Shown piece after piece: positions 7,937-14,858 of a stretch of DNA of 21,654 nucleotides. The stretch covers positions 1 to 21,654 of the forward strand of contig JBLNBU010000082.1 in assembly GCA_050260215.1 (NCBI GenBank). The letters are read 5' to 3'. The notes beneath the pieces were generated by a model. It was not told the origin of the DNA, searched no databases, and saw only the letters and a list, made by a program, of their open reading frames with translations. The number at the start of each line of letters is the position of its first letter. The first letter of the stretch is position 1. Origin of the DNA: JBLNBU01 sp050260215. Lineage in GTDB: Bacteria; Pseudomonadota; Alphaproteobacteria; Rhodospirillales; Magnetospirillaceae. The translations under genes were made by a program, and so were the position numbers.

Positions 7937-8448
7937 GTCATTGCGGGGTGAGCCATTTCGGAGCGGTGCTGACCGCGGCCGACCTCCATGCGCTGGCACG
8001 CGCCATGGAGGACCGCGCCGCGGAACGCTACCGCGAGCTCGCCGAGGCGTTCGAGGTGTCGTGCAATCCCGACACCGCCAAGGCCTTCCGCGAGTTGGCC
8101 GAGGTCGAGAGCCGGCATGCCGCCGAGTTCCCGGCCGCGGCCGGTCCGCTGCCCGAGATCCTCGCCCAGTGCGAGACCGACCCCGAGATCGCGGACCCCG
8201 ATGCGGTTCATTACCTGATGCATCCGTGGCACGCCTTCGACCTCGCGCTCCGGCACGAGAAGAAGGCGGTCACCTTCTTCCAGGAGCTGGCGGCAAACAC
8301 CTCGGTCCCCGAGGTGCGTGCCGCGGCCCTGCGACTGGTCGAGCGCGAGCAAGGCCACGTCGCCCACGTTGAACAGCGGCTGGCCCAACTCCCCGTTCCG
8401 CCCGCGGGCTGGGACGAGGACGAGGACCCGCCCAACTGGGACATGTAG
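7933..8448 (+). CDS. Ferritin-like di-iron (rubrerythrin-family) protein without rubredoxin domain
   Basis: This 171-residue predicted cytoplasmic four-helix protein resembles the di-iron half of rubrerythrin. Candidate metal ligands follow the family layout: E26 or E31 in helix A, E59 and H62 (ESRH) in helix B, E109 (RHEKKAV) in helix C, and E139 and H142 (EREQGH) in helix D. There is no C-terminal rubredoxin domain with paired CxxC motifs; the tail is acidic (GWDEDEDPPNWDM). The GTG start at 7933 overlaps the korB stop in GTGA and lies 9 bases after AAGGAG, arguing for translational coupling to korB. Rubrerythrin-type proteins usually remove peroxide or handle iron. Here it could protect the oxygen-sensitive Kor and Bcr iron-sulfur enzymes or act as an iron or redox partner. 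That role is inference from position alone, and the exact substrate is unknown. Confidence 0.75.
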   Translation: MSHCGVSHFGAVLTAADLHALARAMEDRAAERYRELAEAFEVSCNPDTAKAFRELAEVESRHAAEFPAAAGPLPEILAQCETDPEIADPDAVHYLMHPWHAFDLALRHEKKAVTFFQELAANTSVPEVRAAALRLVEREQGHVAHVEQRLAQLPVPPAGWDEDEDPPNWDM

Positions 8449-8454
8449 GGGGAA

Positions 8455-8877
8455 ATGATGCACGAGTCCATCCTGCCCGAGGGTTGGAAGCCGCCGGTCG
8501 GCTATGCCAACGGCATTCTTGCGGCCCCGGGCAGGGTGCTTTACATGGCCGGCCAGGTCGGCTGGACGGCCCAACAAGAATTCACGAGCGCGGAGCTGGT
8601 GCCCCAATTTCGGCAGGCACTGGAAAACATCCTCGCCATTCTCAGGGAAGCAGGCGGGTTGCCCGAGCATCTGGTCCGCATCACGGCATTCTGCGTCGAT
8701 CGGCGCGAATACCTGGCGGCAAGACCCGAGCTCGGGCGCATCTGGAGGGAATTGATGGGGCGGCACTATCCGGCCATGAGCATGATCTTCGTCGCGGATC
8801 TTCTCGATCACCCGGCGCGCATCGAGCTCGAGGCCACAGCGGTCATCCCCGACCCTGCGCCAACGACCCAAGCCTAG
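8455..8877 (+). CDS. RidA/YjgF/YER057c family protein, atypical
   Basis: This 140-residue protein has the RidA fold signatures: MAGQVGW (31-37), the LENILAILREAGG helix, the VRITAFCVD strand (74-82), and the C-terminal HYPAMSMIFVADL to RIELEATAVIP stretch. RidA proteins hydrolyse reactive enamine/imine intermediates such as 2-aminoacrylate. In the archetype an arginine (R105 in Escherichia coli) binds the substrate carboxylate within a PARS-type motif. Here the corresponding residue is M108 (YPAMS), so standard enamine deaminase activity is doubtful and another ligand, possibly a CoA ester, is conceivable. Two ATGs, 8455 and 8458, can serve; the GGGGG at 8448-8452 suits 8458 slightly better. 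It lies between the ferritin-like gene and gcdH, probably in the kor operon. Family call good, function open. Confidence 0.8.
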   Translation: MMHESILPEGWKPPVGYANGILAAPGRVLYMAGQVGWTAQQEFTSAELVPQFRQALENILAILREAGGLPEHLVRITAFCVDRREYLAARPELGRIWRELMGRHYPAMSMIFVADLLDHPARIELEATAVIPDPAPTTQA

Positions 8878-8881
8878 GAGG
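8876..8881 (+). promoter_or_regulatory. Strong Shine-Dalgarno deciding the GTG start of gcdH
   Basis: A perfect AGGAGG overlaps the stop of the RidA-like gene (TAG 8875-8877) and lies 6 bases before GTG 8888. It fixes that codon as the gcdH start even though it is not ATG. Confidence 0.8.
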
Positions 8882-8887
8882 GATCAC

Positions 8888-10078
8888 GTGTCCGACAACA
8901 AGAAGCCGTCGTTCCAATGGGATGACCCGCTGCTGCTCGACGAACAGCTGACCGAGGACGAGCGCATGGTGCGCGACGCCGCGCGCGCCTATTGCCAGGA
9001 AAAGCTGATGCCGCGGGTGCTGGAAGCGAACCGGCATGAAATCTTCCACCGCGAGATCATGAACGAAATGGGCGAACTGGGCTTCCTGGGCCCGACGATC
9101 CCCGAGACGTACGGCGGCGCCGGCGTCAACTACGTCTGCTACGGCCTGGTCGCCCGCGAGGTCGAGCGCGTCGATTCCGGCTACCGCTCGGCCATGAGCG
9201 TGCAGTCGTCCCTGGTCATGCACCCGATCTACGCCTACGGCACCGAGGCGCAGAAGAAGAAGTACCTGCCCAAGCTCGCCACCGGCGAATGGGTCGGCTG
9301 CTTCGGCCTGACCGAGCCCGACGCGGGCTCCGACCCCGGCAGCATGCGCACCCGGGCCAAGAAGGTCGACGGCGGCTACCTGCTGACCGGCAACAAGATG
9401 TGGATCACCAATTCCCCCATCGCCGACGTGTTCGTGGTGTGGGGCAAGACCGAGGACGGCGTCATCCGCGGCTTCGTTCTGGAAAAGGGCATGAAGGGCC
9501 TGTCGGCGCCGAAGATCGAGGGCAAGTTCAGCCTTCGCGCCTCGGCCACAGGCGAGATCGTCATGGACGAGGTCTTCGTCCCGGCCGAGAACCTGCTGCC
9601 CGGCGTCGAGGGCCTGAAAGGTCCGTTCGGCTGCCTCAACCGCGCCCGCTACGGCATCGCCTGGGGCGCCATGGGCGCGGCCGAGTTCTGCTGGCACCAG
9701 GCCCGCCAGTACACCCTGGACCGCAAGCAGTTCGGCCGTCCGCTGGCCCACAACCAGCTGATCCAGCTGAAGCTCGCCAACATGCAGACCGAGATCACGC
9801 TGGGCCTGCAGGGCTGCCTGCGGCTGGGCCGGCTGTTCGACGAAGGCCGGGCGGCGCCCGAGATGATCTCGATGTTCAAGCGCAACAACTGCGGCAAGGC
9901 CCTCGAGATCGCCCGCATCGCGCGGGACATGCACGGCGGCAACGGCATCTCGGACGAATTCCACATCATCCGCCACGCGATGAACCTGGAAGCCGTCAAC
10001 ACCTACGAGGGCACCCACGACGTCCACGCCCTGATCCTGGGCCGCGCCCAGACGGGCCTGAACGCCTTCGCCCCGTAA
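8888..10078 (+). CDS. gcdH: Glutaryl-CoA dehydrogenase (decarboxylating)
   Basis: This FAD enzyme of the acyl-CoA dehydrogenase family (396 residues) oxidises and decarboxylates glutaryl-CoA to crotonyl-CoA, the step after beta-oxidation of 3-hydroxypimelyl-CoA in benzoate degradation. GcdH-specific features include SGYRSAMSVQSSLVMHPIYA near 96-115 (its arginine is the glutaryl-carboxylate binder of the family), WVGCFGLTEPDAGSDPGSM, and NTYEGTHDVHALILGRAQTG near the end, with E374 as the expected catalytic base. Start is GTG after AGGAGG. The gene ends the rightward operon, followed by a strong hairpin at 10088-10116. Electrons would normally pass to electron-transfer flavoprotein, which is not encoded here. 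Placement with kor genes couples reductant supply to pathway output. Confidence 0.95.
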   Translation: MSDNKKPSFQWDDPLLLDEQLTEDERMVRDAARAYCQEKLMPRVLEANRHEIFHREIMNEMGELGFLGPTIPETYGGAGVNYVCYGLVAREVERVDSGYRSAMSVQSSLVMHPIYAYGTEAQKKKYLPKLATGEWVGCFGLTEPDAGSDPGSMRTRAKKVDGGYLLTGNKMWITNSPIADVFVVWGKTEDGVIRGFVLEKGMKGLSAPKIEGKFSLRASATGEIVMDEVFVPAENLLPGVEGLKGPFGCLNRARYGIAWGAMGAAEFCWHQARQYTLDRKQFGRPLAHNQLIQLKLANMQTEITLGLQGCLRLGRLFDEGRAAPEMISMFKRNNCGKALEIARIARDMHGGNGISDEFHIIRHAMNLEAVNTYEGTHDVHALILGRAQTGLNAFAP

Positions 10079-10087
10079 ATCGGACGT

Positions 10088-10116
10088 TCCCTCTCCCGGC
10101 CACGCCGGGGGAGGGA
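10088..10116 (+). terminator. Strong hairpin after gcdH, probable transcription terminator or processing stem
   Basis: TCCCTCTCCCGGC (10088-10100) pairs with GCCGGGGGAGGGA (10104-10116) over a CAC loop: 13 pairs with one T-G wobble. No T-run follows, so termination may be Rho-assisted, or the hairpin may be an intergenic repeat. It lies 10 bases after the gcdH stop. Confidence 0.55.
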
Positions 10117-10138
10117 GCCCCGTATCTACTCCTTCCGT

Positions 10139-10205
10139 CGTGGCCGGGCTCGACCCGGCCATCCATCGGCGCAGCCCCGTGGACCTCGGGTCAAGCCCGA
10201 CGGTG
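10139..10205. repeat. Alphaproteobacterial-type GGCCGGG/CCCGGCC intergenic repeat with two hairpins
   Basis: Two stem-loops lie in tandem. TGGCCGGG (10141-10148) pairs with CCCGGCCA (10154-10161), and TCGGG (10186-10190) pairs with CCCGA (10196-10200). The motif of GGCCGGGxxxGACCCGGCCATCC type recurs between genes in many alphaproteobacterial genomes. The second stem overlaps the end of the kinase gene and carries its stop codon in the loop. Copy number elsewhere cannot be seen here. Confidence 0.55.
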
Positions 10206-11984
10206 GCCGGCGGCTTCCCCCAACACCCGGCCGATGGCCGAGGCCAGCGAGTCGACGGTGAACGGCTTGGACAAGTGGCCGTCCATGCCGGCATCCAGGC
10301 AGTTCTGGATGTCCTGGGGGAAGGTGTTGGCGGTGACGCCGATGATGGGGACGGAGCCCAGGGGATCAGGCAGGGCGCGGATGGCGCGGGTGGCGGCCAG
10401 GCCGTCCATCTGCGGCATGCGCATGTCCATCAGCACCAGGTCGTAGGTGCCGCGCTCCATGGCCTCGACGGCGGCGGCGCCGTCCACCACGGAGGCGGCG
10501 ACGTGGCCCAACCGGGCGACGATGCGTTCGGCCACGGCGCGGTTGACCGGGTTGTCCTCGGCGATCAGCACCGACAGCGGCCGTGACGGCGCCTGGGCGG
10601 AAACAGCGGGTGCAGCCAGGGGCAGGGGGGCGCTGGCTGGGCGGAAGGGCAGCATGACACGGAAGCGGCTGCCGCGGCCGGGCTGGCTTTCGGCGGTGAG
10701 CGCGCCGCCCATCAGTTCGGCCAGGCGGCGGCTGATCGCCAACCCCAGCCCCGAGCCGCCGAAGCGACGCGAGATCGAGGCGTCGGCCTGGGTGAAGGGC
10801 TGGAACAGGTGGCTCATGGCCTCCGGCTCGATGCCGATGCCGGTGTCCTCGACCACCACTTCCAGCCACCACCTGTCGCCGTCGGCGGTGGCGTTGACCG
10901 CCACGCCGACCCGGCCGGCGTCGGTGAACTTGATGGCGTTGCCCACCAGGTTGGCGACGATCTGGTTCAGCCGCACCCCGTCGCCGTGCAGGTGGCGGGG
11001 CACCGAGACGCCGACGGTGACCGCAAGCCCGATGCCCTTGGCCTCGGCCTGGCGGCGGAACACCGCCTCGATGGCGGCGACGATGCTGCCCAGGTCGAAA
11101 TCGATCTCCGCGACCCGGAATGTGCCGCGCTCGAGATGGGCGAAGTCCAGGATGTCGCTGATGATCGCCAGCAGCACCTTGGCAGAATCGCCGACCATGG
11201 CGTGGGTATCGGCCATGGGCGCCGCCTCGGGCAGTCCCTCGACCGCCGACAGGGCGCCGATGATGCCGTTGAGCGGCGTGCGCATCTCGTGGCTCATCAT
11301 CGCCAGGAATTCCGACTTGGCCTGGGTGGCGGCCTCGGCCTGCTCGCGGGCGCGCTTGAGTTCGATGTTGCGCTCGAGGATGGTCGACATGACCATGTTG
11401 CGGTGGGTGTTGAACACCAGTGCCGCCAGGAACAGGATGGTCACCAGCCCGAAGGTGCAGACGGCGGCGAACAGGTCAGCCCACTGCGGATCGAATTGCG
11501 TCGGATACTCGATGCCTGCCAACCCGAGCAGGCCGTAGCCGACCACGATGGCGCAGGACAGAAGCATCCACACCAGGGTGGCCCGGCACCACCCCAGCAG
11601 CAGCACCGCGCTGACCGGCACCAGCACCAGCCACGGCGTCACCGGCGAATGGATCTGCCCCGAATAGAACGAGCAGCCGAACACCGCGATGAACAGGGAG
11701 TCGGCCAAATAGAGGTTGGCGCACGCCCGGTAGCCCAGGCCCTGGTCCAGGGCGTGCAGGATGCCCACCAGCAGCAGCAGGCAGCCGGCCATCAGCGCCA
11801 CGCCGATGCTGAAGCCGATCAGCGCCGAAATGACCGTGTAGAACACCGCATAGACCGCGGTGATGACGATGATGTAGGCAAGGAAGCGGTTGGAATGGGG
11901 CTGATCCGCCGAGCGGGCGTGACGGGCCAGCCAGTCGACGGCTTGCTTCAGCTGGTCGATGATCTGTCCGGACCCCGTCGACAT
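10191..11984 (-). CDS. Membrane-bound hybrid sensor histidine kinase with C-terminal receiver domain
   Basis: This 597-residue protein has a short cytoplasmic N-terminus, then about six hydrophobic segments between residues 33 and 192 forming a membrane sensor module of no recognised type. A linker helix (about 196-222) and a HisKA domain with H232 in MMSHEMRTPLNG follow. The ATPase domain has N345 and N349 (NLVGNAIKFT), DTGIG (380-384) and GGSGLGL (409-415). After a proline/alanine linker the receiver domain (about 468-590) has E476-D477, phospho-acceptor D520 (LMDMRMP), T551 and K573. All catalytic residues are present. The start at 11984 follows a GGGAAG ribosome binding site. The last five residues and stop fall in an intergenic repeat. 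No separate response regulator lies nearby; the receiver may pass phosphate to an HPt protein elsewhere. It is divergent from the diguanylate cyclase gene. The signal sensed is unknown. Confidence 0.92.
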   Translation of the reverse strand: MSTGSGQIIDQLKQAVDWLARHARSADQPHSNRFLAYIIVITAVYAVFYTVISALIGFSIGVALMAGCLLLLVGILHALDQGLGYRACANLYLADSLFIAVFGCSFYSGQIHSPVTPWLVLVPVSAVLLLGWCRATLVWMLLSCAIVVGYGLLGLAGIEYPTQFDPQWADLFAAVCTFGLVTILFLAALVFNTHRNMVMSTILERNIELKRAREQAEAATQAKSEFLAMMSHEMRTPLNGIIGALSAVEGLPEAAPMADTHAMVGDSAKVLLAIISDILDFAHLERGTFRVAEIDFDLGSIVAAIEAVFRRQAEAKGIGLAVTVGVSVPRHLHGDGVRLNQIVANLVGNAIKFTDAGRVGVAVNATADGDRWWLEVVVEDTGIGIEPEAMSHLFQPFTQADASISRRFGGSGLGLAISRRLAELMGGALTAESQPGRGSRFRVMLPFRPASAPLPLAAPAVSAQAPSRPLSVLIAEDNPVNRAVAERIVARLGHVAASVVDGAAAVEAMERGTYDLVLMDMRMPQMDGLAATRAIRALPDPLGSVPIIGVTANTFPQDIQNCLDAGMDGHLSKPFTVDSLASAIGRVLGEAAGHRRA

Positions 11985-12226
11985 GCGGGCACTTCCCTTG
12001 CCGCGGCTTGCCCGACGATAGCGCGTTTCTCCAACCTCGGATAGAGGGCTGGCATGCGGCCATTGCGGAAAAGTGTTTGGTGGGTGAAATACAATACAGT
12101 GGACATCAACTTGCGTGCGCCAATGGCCGGCATTTGCATCGGGGTGGCGCAGGACCCCCGTATGATTGACCGTTGGCCAGTCGCGGCGGAAAATCGTGTG
12201 TCTGATACTGTGCCGGACCCGCTTTC

Positions 12227-13228
12227 ATGCCTAGTGCCACCCAACTGATGGACGTCATCGCCATCCAGACCGACATCGCCAAGCTGGGCTTGGACCTCGG
12301 CGCGGTCATGGCCCTGGTGGTCGAGCGTACCCTGGCCCTGATCGGCGCCGACGGTGCCGCCATCGAACTGGCCGAGGCCGATGACATGGTCTACCGCGCC
12401 GCAGCCGGGTCGGCGGCAACGCAGATAGGCCTGCGGCTTAAGCGCGAGTCCAGCCTGTCCGGCCTGTGCGTGCGCACCGGCGACATCCTGCGCTGCGACG
12501 ATTCCGAGACCGACGCCCGCGTCGACCGCGAGGCCTGCCGGCGGGTGGGCCTGCGGTCGATGATCGTCATGCCGCTGCTCCACAACGGCGCCACCGTCGG
12601 CGCACTCAAGGCCATGTCGACGCGGCCGGGGCGTTTCGGCGAGGCAGACATGCGGCTTTTGGGCCTGCTGTCCGAGATGGTCGGGGCGGCGATGTTCTAT
12701 GCCGCCAAGTACGACACCGACGAACTGTTCCGCCGCGCCACCCACGACGGCATGACCGGGCTGGCCAACCGCTCGCTGTTCATGGACCGGCTGCGCACCG
12801 CCGTCGCCTGCCAGGGCCGCAACCACAAGCCGGCGGGCGTGCTGATGATCGACATGGACGGGCTGAAAAGCATCAACGACAACCACGGGCATCGCGCCGG
12901 CGACGCGGTGATCCGGGAATTTGCCTGCCGGTTGAGTTCGGTGGCACGCAGTTCGGATACGGTGGCGCGGCTGGGCGGCGACGAATTCGCCGTGTTGCTC
13001 ACCCCCGTCGACGTGCCGCAGGGGGTCTCCACCGCTGTCACACGCCTGACCGAGCGGCTGACGGACCCGTTCAGCTTCGAGGGGCGGGCCTTCCAACTGA
13101 AGGCCAGCGTCGGCGTCGCCCACTTCCCCGAGGACGGCTGCGACATCACCGACCTGATCGAGATCGCCGACCAGCGCATGTACACCGTCAAGCGCGGACG
13201 CCAGGGCACCCGGTCGGTGGTGGGATAG
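12227..13228 (+). CDS. GAF-GGDEF diguanylate cyclase
   Basis: This soluble 333-residue protein should make cyclic di-GMP from two GTP. An N-terminal GAF sensory domain covers about 18-158. The GGDEF domain spans about 165-330, with DGMTGLANR (174-182), metal-binding D209 in MIDMDGLKSIND, the active-site loop GGDEF (250-254) and a product-inhibition I-site RSSD (241-244) exactly five residues before it. No EAL or HD-GYP phosphodiesterase domain follows, so synthesis rather than breakdown is expected. The start at 12227 lacks a convincing ribosome binding site; ATG 12248 is an alternative that would remove seven residues without touching a domain. The gene diverges from the hybrid kinase across 242 bases. 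A shared regulatory role is possible but not shown. It ends before a bidirectional terminator. Confidence 0.92.
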   Translation: MPSATQLMDVIAIQTDIAKLGLDLGAVMALVVERTLALIGADGAAIELAEADDMVYRAAAGSAATQIGLRLKRESSLSGLCVRTGDILRCDDSETDARVDREACRRVGLRSMIVMPLLHNGATVGALKAMSTRPGRFGEADMRLLGLLSEMVGAAMFYAAKYDTDELFRRATHDGMTGLANRSLFMDRLRTAVACQGRNHKPAGVLMIDMDGLKSINDNHGHRAGDAVIREFACRLSSVARSSDTVARLGGDEFAVLLTPVDVPQGVSTAVTRLTERLTDPFSFEGRAFQLKASVGVAHFPEDGCDITDLIEIADQRMYTVKRGRQGTRSVVG

Positions 13229-13234
13229 GGGCAA

Positions 13235-13270
13235 CAAAAAAGCCCCGGCATCGCTGCCGGGGCTTCCTTG
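13235..13270. terminator. Bidirectional Rho-independent terminator between the cyclase gene and rpsD
   Basis: AGCCCCGGCA (13241-13250) and TGCCGGGGCT (13255-13264) form a perfect 10-base stem with a TCGC loop. An A-run before it (13235-13241) gives a U-tract on the minus strand for rpsD. TTCCTTG after it is a weaker tract for the plus-strand gene. It lies in the 57 bases between the convergent stops. Confidence 0.9.
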
Positions 13271-13285
13271 TGGCCGGAGCTGACC

Positions 13286-13903
13286 TTAGCGGGAGTAGAA
13301 CTCGACCACCAGGTTCGGTTCCATCTGGACCGGGTAGGGGACGTCGGCCAGCTTCGGAATGCGGACGAACTTGCCCTTCATGTCCTTGTGGTCGACTTCG
13401 ATGTAGTCGGGGATGTCGCGCTCGGGGCTCTGGGCCGCTTCCAGCACGATGGCCAGATCCTTGGAGCGCGAGCGGACCGAGATCACGTCGCCTTCCTTGA
13501 CCTGGTAGCTGGGGATGTTGACGCGCTTGCCGTTGACCTGGATGTGGCCGTGGTTGACGAACTGGCGCGAGGCGAACGGGGTCGGCGCGAACTTCATGCG
13601 ATAGACCACGGCGTCCAGGCGGCGCTCGAGCAGGCCGATCAGGTTCTCCGAGGTGTCACCGCGGCGGCTCGAAGCCATGTCGTACAGCTTGCGGAACTGC
13701 TTCTCGCTGATGTTGCCGTAGTAGCCCTTCAGCTTCTGCTTGGCCATCAGCTGGGTGCCGAAGTCCGACGGCTTCTTGCGGCGCTGGCCGTGCTGGCCGG
13801 GGGGGTTCTCCTTGCCGCGAGCCAGCGGGCTCTTGCCGCGGCCCCACAGGTTGACGCCCAGACGGCGATTGATCTTGTACTTGGCTTCTACGCGCTTGGT
13901 CAT
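13286..13903 (-). CDS. rpsD: 30S ribosomal protein S4
   Basis: S4 (205 residues) is a primary 16S rRNA-binding protein that nucleates small-subunit assembly. The sequence shows MTKRVEAKYKINRRLGVNLW at the start, then the basic N-terminal segment (LARGKENPPGQHGQRRKKPS), GYYGNISEKQFRKLY, and the S4 RNA-binding domain from about 94 to 155 (RRLDAVVYRMKFAPTPFASR, then the VNHGHIQVNGKRVNIPSYQV segment). It ends EPNLVVEFYSR, as in bacterial S4. No four-cysteine zinc motif is present at the N-terminus. The gene stands alone, outside any ribosomal protein operon, as is usual in alphaproteobacteria. A clear promoter lies upstream with a leader of about 115 bases. AAGGA precedes the start. Confidence 0.98.
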   Translation of the reverse strand: MTKRVEAKYKINRRLGVNLWGRGKSPLARGKENPPGQHGQRRKKPSDFGTQLMAKQKLKGYYGNISEKQFRKLYDMASSRRGDTSENLIGLLERRLDAVVYRMKFAPTPFASRQFVNHGHIQVNGKRVNIPSYQVKEGDVISVRSRSKDLAIVLEAAQSPERDIPDYIEVDHKDMKGKFVRIPKLADVPYPVQMEPNLVVEFYSR

Positions 13904-14024
13904 GTCTGTCCTTGTCCCGGTTTACCGGTTGGTGTGTGTCCCGATAGTCCCTGTCCGGCGAGCCGGGGGCGGGGTGGGCGCGCCAAAGGCCGCTTCACCC
14001 GCATTCTCGGGAATGAAGGGGCGA

Positions 14025-14052
14025 ACTATACTGAGGCGGCCGGCGGTGTCAA
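14025..14052 (-). promoter_or_regulatory. Strong sigma70 promoter of rpsD
   Basis: On the minus strand a perfect TTGACA -35 (14052-14047) is separated by 16 bases from a TATAGT -10 (14030-14025). The predicted start is near 14018, giving a leader of about 115 bases before rpsD. The -35 begins only 14 bases past the stop of the upstream gene, showing independent expression. Confidence 0.8.
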
Positions 14053-14066
14053 AGGGAATCGCAGGC

Positions 14067-14531
14067 CTAGTTGCGCTTCTCGGCTCGGTAAGGGCGGCAC
14101 TTGGCGACATAGACGCCGGTCAGCAGGCATTCCAGGCGCGGGCCCGACCGGTTGGGCACCAGCACGGTGCCGGATTTGCGATATTCCAGCACCAGATTGT
14201 GGAAGCTCATGGTCGACAGCACCGGCCGCTGGGCCAGGTCGCGGAACACCAGGAGCGGGCAGCCGTCGGCCGCATTGCACAAGGCCACCGATTCCAGGCT
14301 GATCATGGTGGTGCCGCCGGCCCGCGCCACCGAAAGCGCGAACGGCCGCCGGTCGGCCAGAGCCTGGGCGAATTCCTTCTTGGCCCAGCGCTTGGCCGCC
14401 TTGACCTCGGCGGCCGACGGGTTGGGCTCGAAGTCGACCGTCTGGCGGTCGATGGACAACTCGGCGGCACCGGCGGCCAGGGGCAGCAGGGCGGCGGCAA
14501 GGGCGGCGATCGACAGCGGGCGGCACCTCAT
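14067..14531 (-). CDS. Exported hypothetical protein with four cysteines
   Basis: I do not recognise the family of this 154-residue protein. It starts MRCRPLSIAALAAALLPLAA, a signal peptide with a basic n-region, an alanine/leucine core and a likely cleavage site around residues 21-23 (AGAA/E). The mature part of about 130 residues is basic at its C-terminus (CRPYRAEKRN). It contains four cysteines (85, 91, 135, 145), an even number compatible with two disulfides in the periplasm. It lies upstream of rpsD in the same direction but is separated from it by the rpsD promoter, so it is probably a single-gene unit. It diverges from the 66-residue gene at 14658 across 126 bases. Codon use resembles its neighbours, supporting that it is a real gene. 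Confidence 0.7.
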   Translation of the reverse strand: MRCRPLSIAALAAALLPLAAGAAELSIDRQTVDFEPNPSAAEVKAAKRWAKKEFAQALADRRPFALSVARAGGTTMISLESVALCNAADGCPLLVFRDLAQRPVLSTMSFHNLVLEYRKSGTVLVPNRSGPRLECLLTGVYVAKCRPYRAEKRN

Positions 14532-14580
14532 GGGAACACCTTAATCCAAAAGACGCGAGACCGCCTACCGACGTATATCG

Positions 14581-14605
14581 TGTGCCCGCCCGATTGTGCC
14601 CGCCC
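14581..14605. repeat. Tandem 11-base direct repeat in a divergent intergenic region
   Basis: TGTGCCCGCCC occurs at 14581-14591 and again, exactly, at 14595-14605, a 14-base period. A small inverted repeat GTAGG/CCTAC follows just downstream (around 14616-14630). The position between divergent genes suggests regulator half-sites, but this is not established. Confidence 0.4.
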
Positions 14606-14657
14606 ATAGATGTTGTAGGCTTGTCCTACCCACAGGGGCTGCCGGAGGACATTGGTC

Positions 14658-14858
14658 ATGCTGTTCTGCCTCGGAGAATTGGGCAAGGCCGCCAAGTCGT
14701 TCGGCGGCGGCGACGACGAAGCCGGAAAACGCCACCTCGCCTCGGTGGTCAACTGCCCCGGCAAGGACACCTGCGCCACCCGCCACGTCTGCGCCACCGC
14801 CGCCATGGGGGTGATCCGCAAGCTGGTCGCCGAGACGGACCGCCAGCCCGCCGCATAA
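14658..14858 (+). CDS. Small hypothetical protein with clustered cysteines
   Basis: This 66-residue protein has a GGAGG ribosome binding site (14644-14648) nine bases before ATG 14658. It begins MLFCLGELGKAAKSFGGG and contains CPGKDTCATRHVC (three cysteines in 13 residues, one histidine among them) plus the early cysteine at residue 4. That could bind a metal ion or form disulfides. There is no signal peptide and no clear membrane segment. It diverges from the exported four-cysteine protein gene and precedes the Nudix gene by 113 bases. I do not recognise the family. The good ribosome binding site and its location in an otherwise gene-free gap make it more likely real than chance. A TTG at 14652 is an unlikely alternative start. 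Confidence 0.6.
   Translation: MLFCLGELGKAAKSFGGGDDEAGKRHLASVVNCPGKDTCATRHVCATAAMGVIRKLVAETDRQPAA

Noticed and set aside
12121..12166. TTGCAT and TATGAT as a promoter for the diguanylate cyclase gene
   Set aside because: The spacing is 21 bases, outside the workable range for sigma70.
10191..13228. Hybrid kinase and diguanylate cyclase as a dedicated two-component/c-di-GMP pair
   Set aside because: They are divergent, the cyclase has no receiver domain, and nothing in the sequence links them beyond adjacency.
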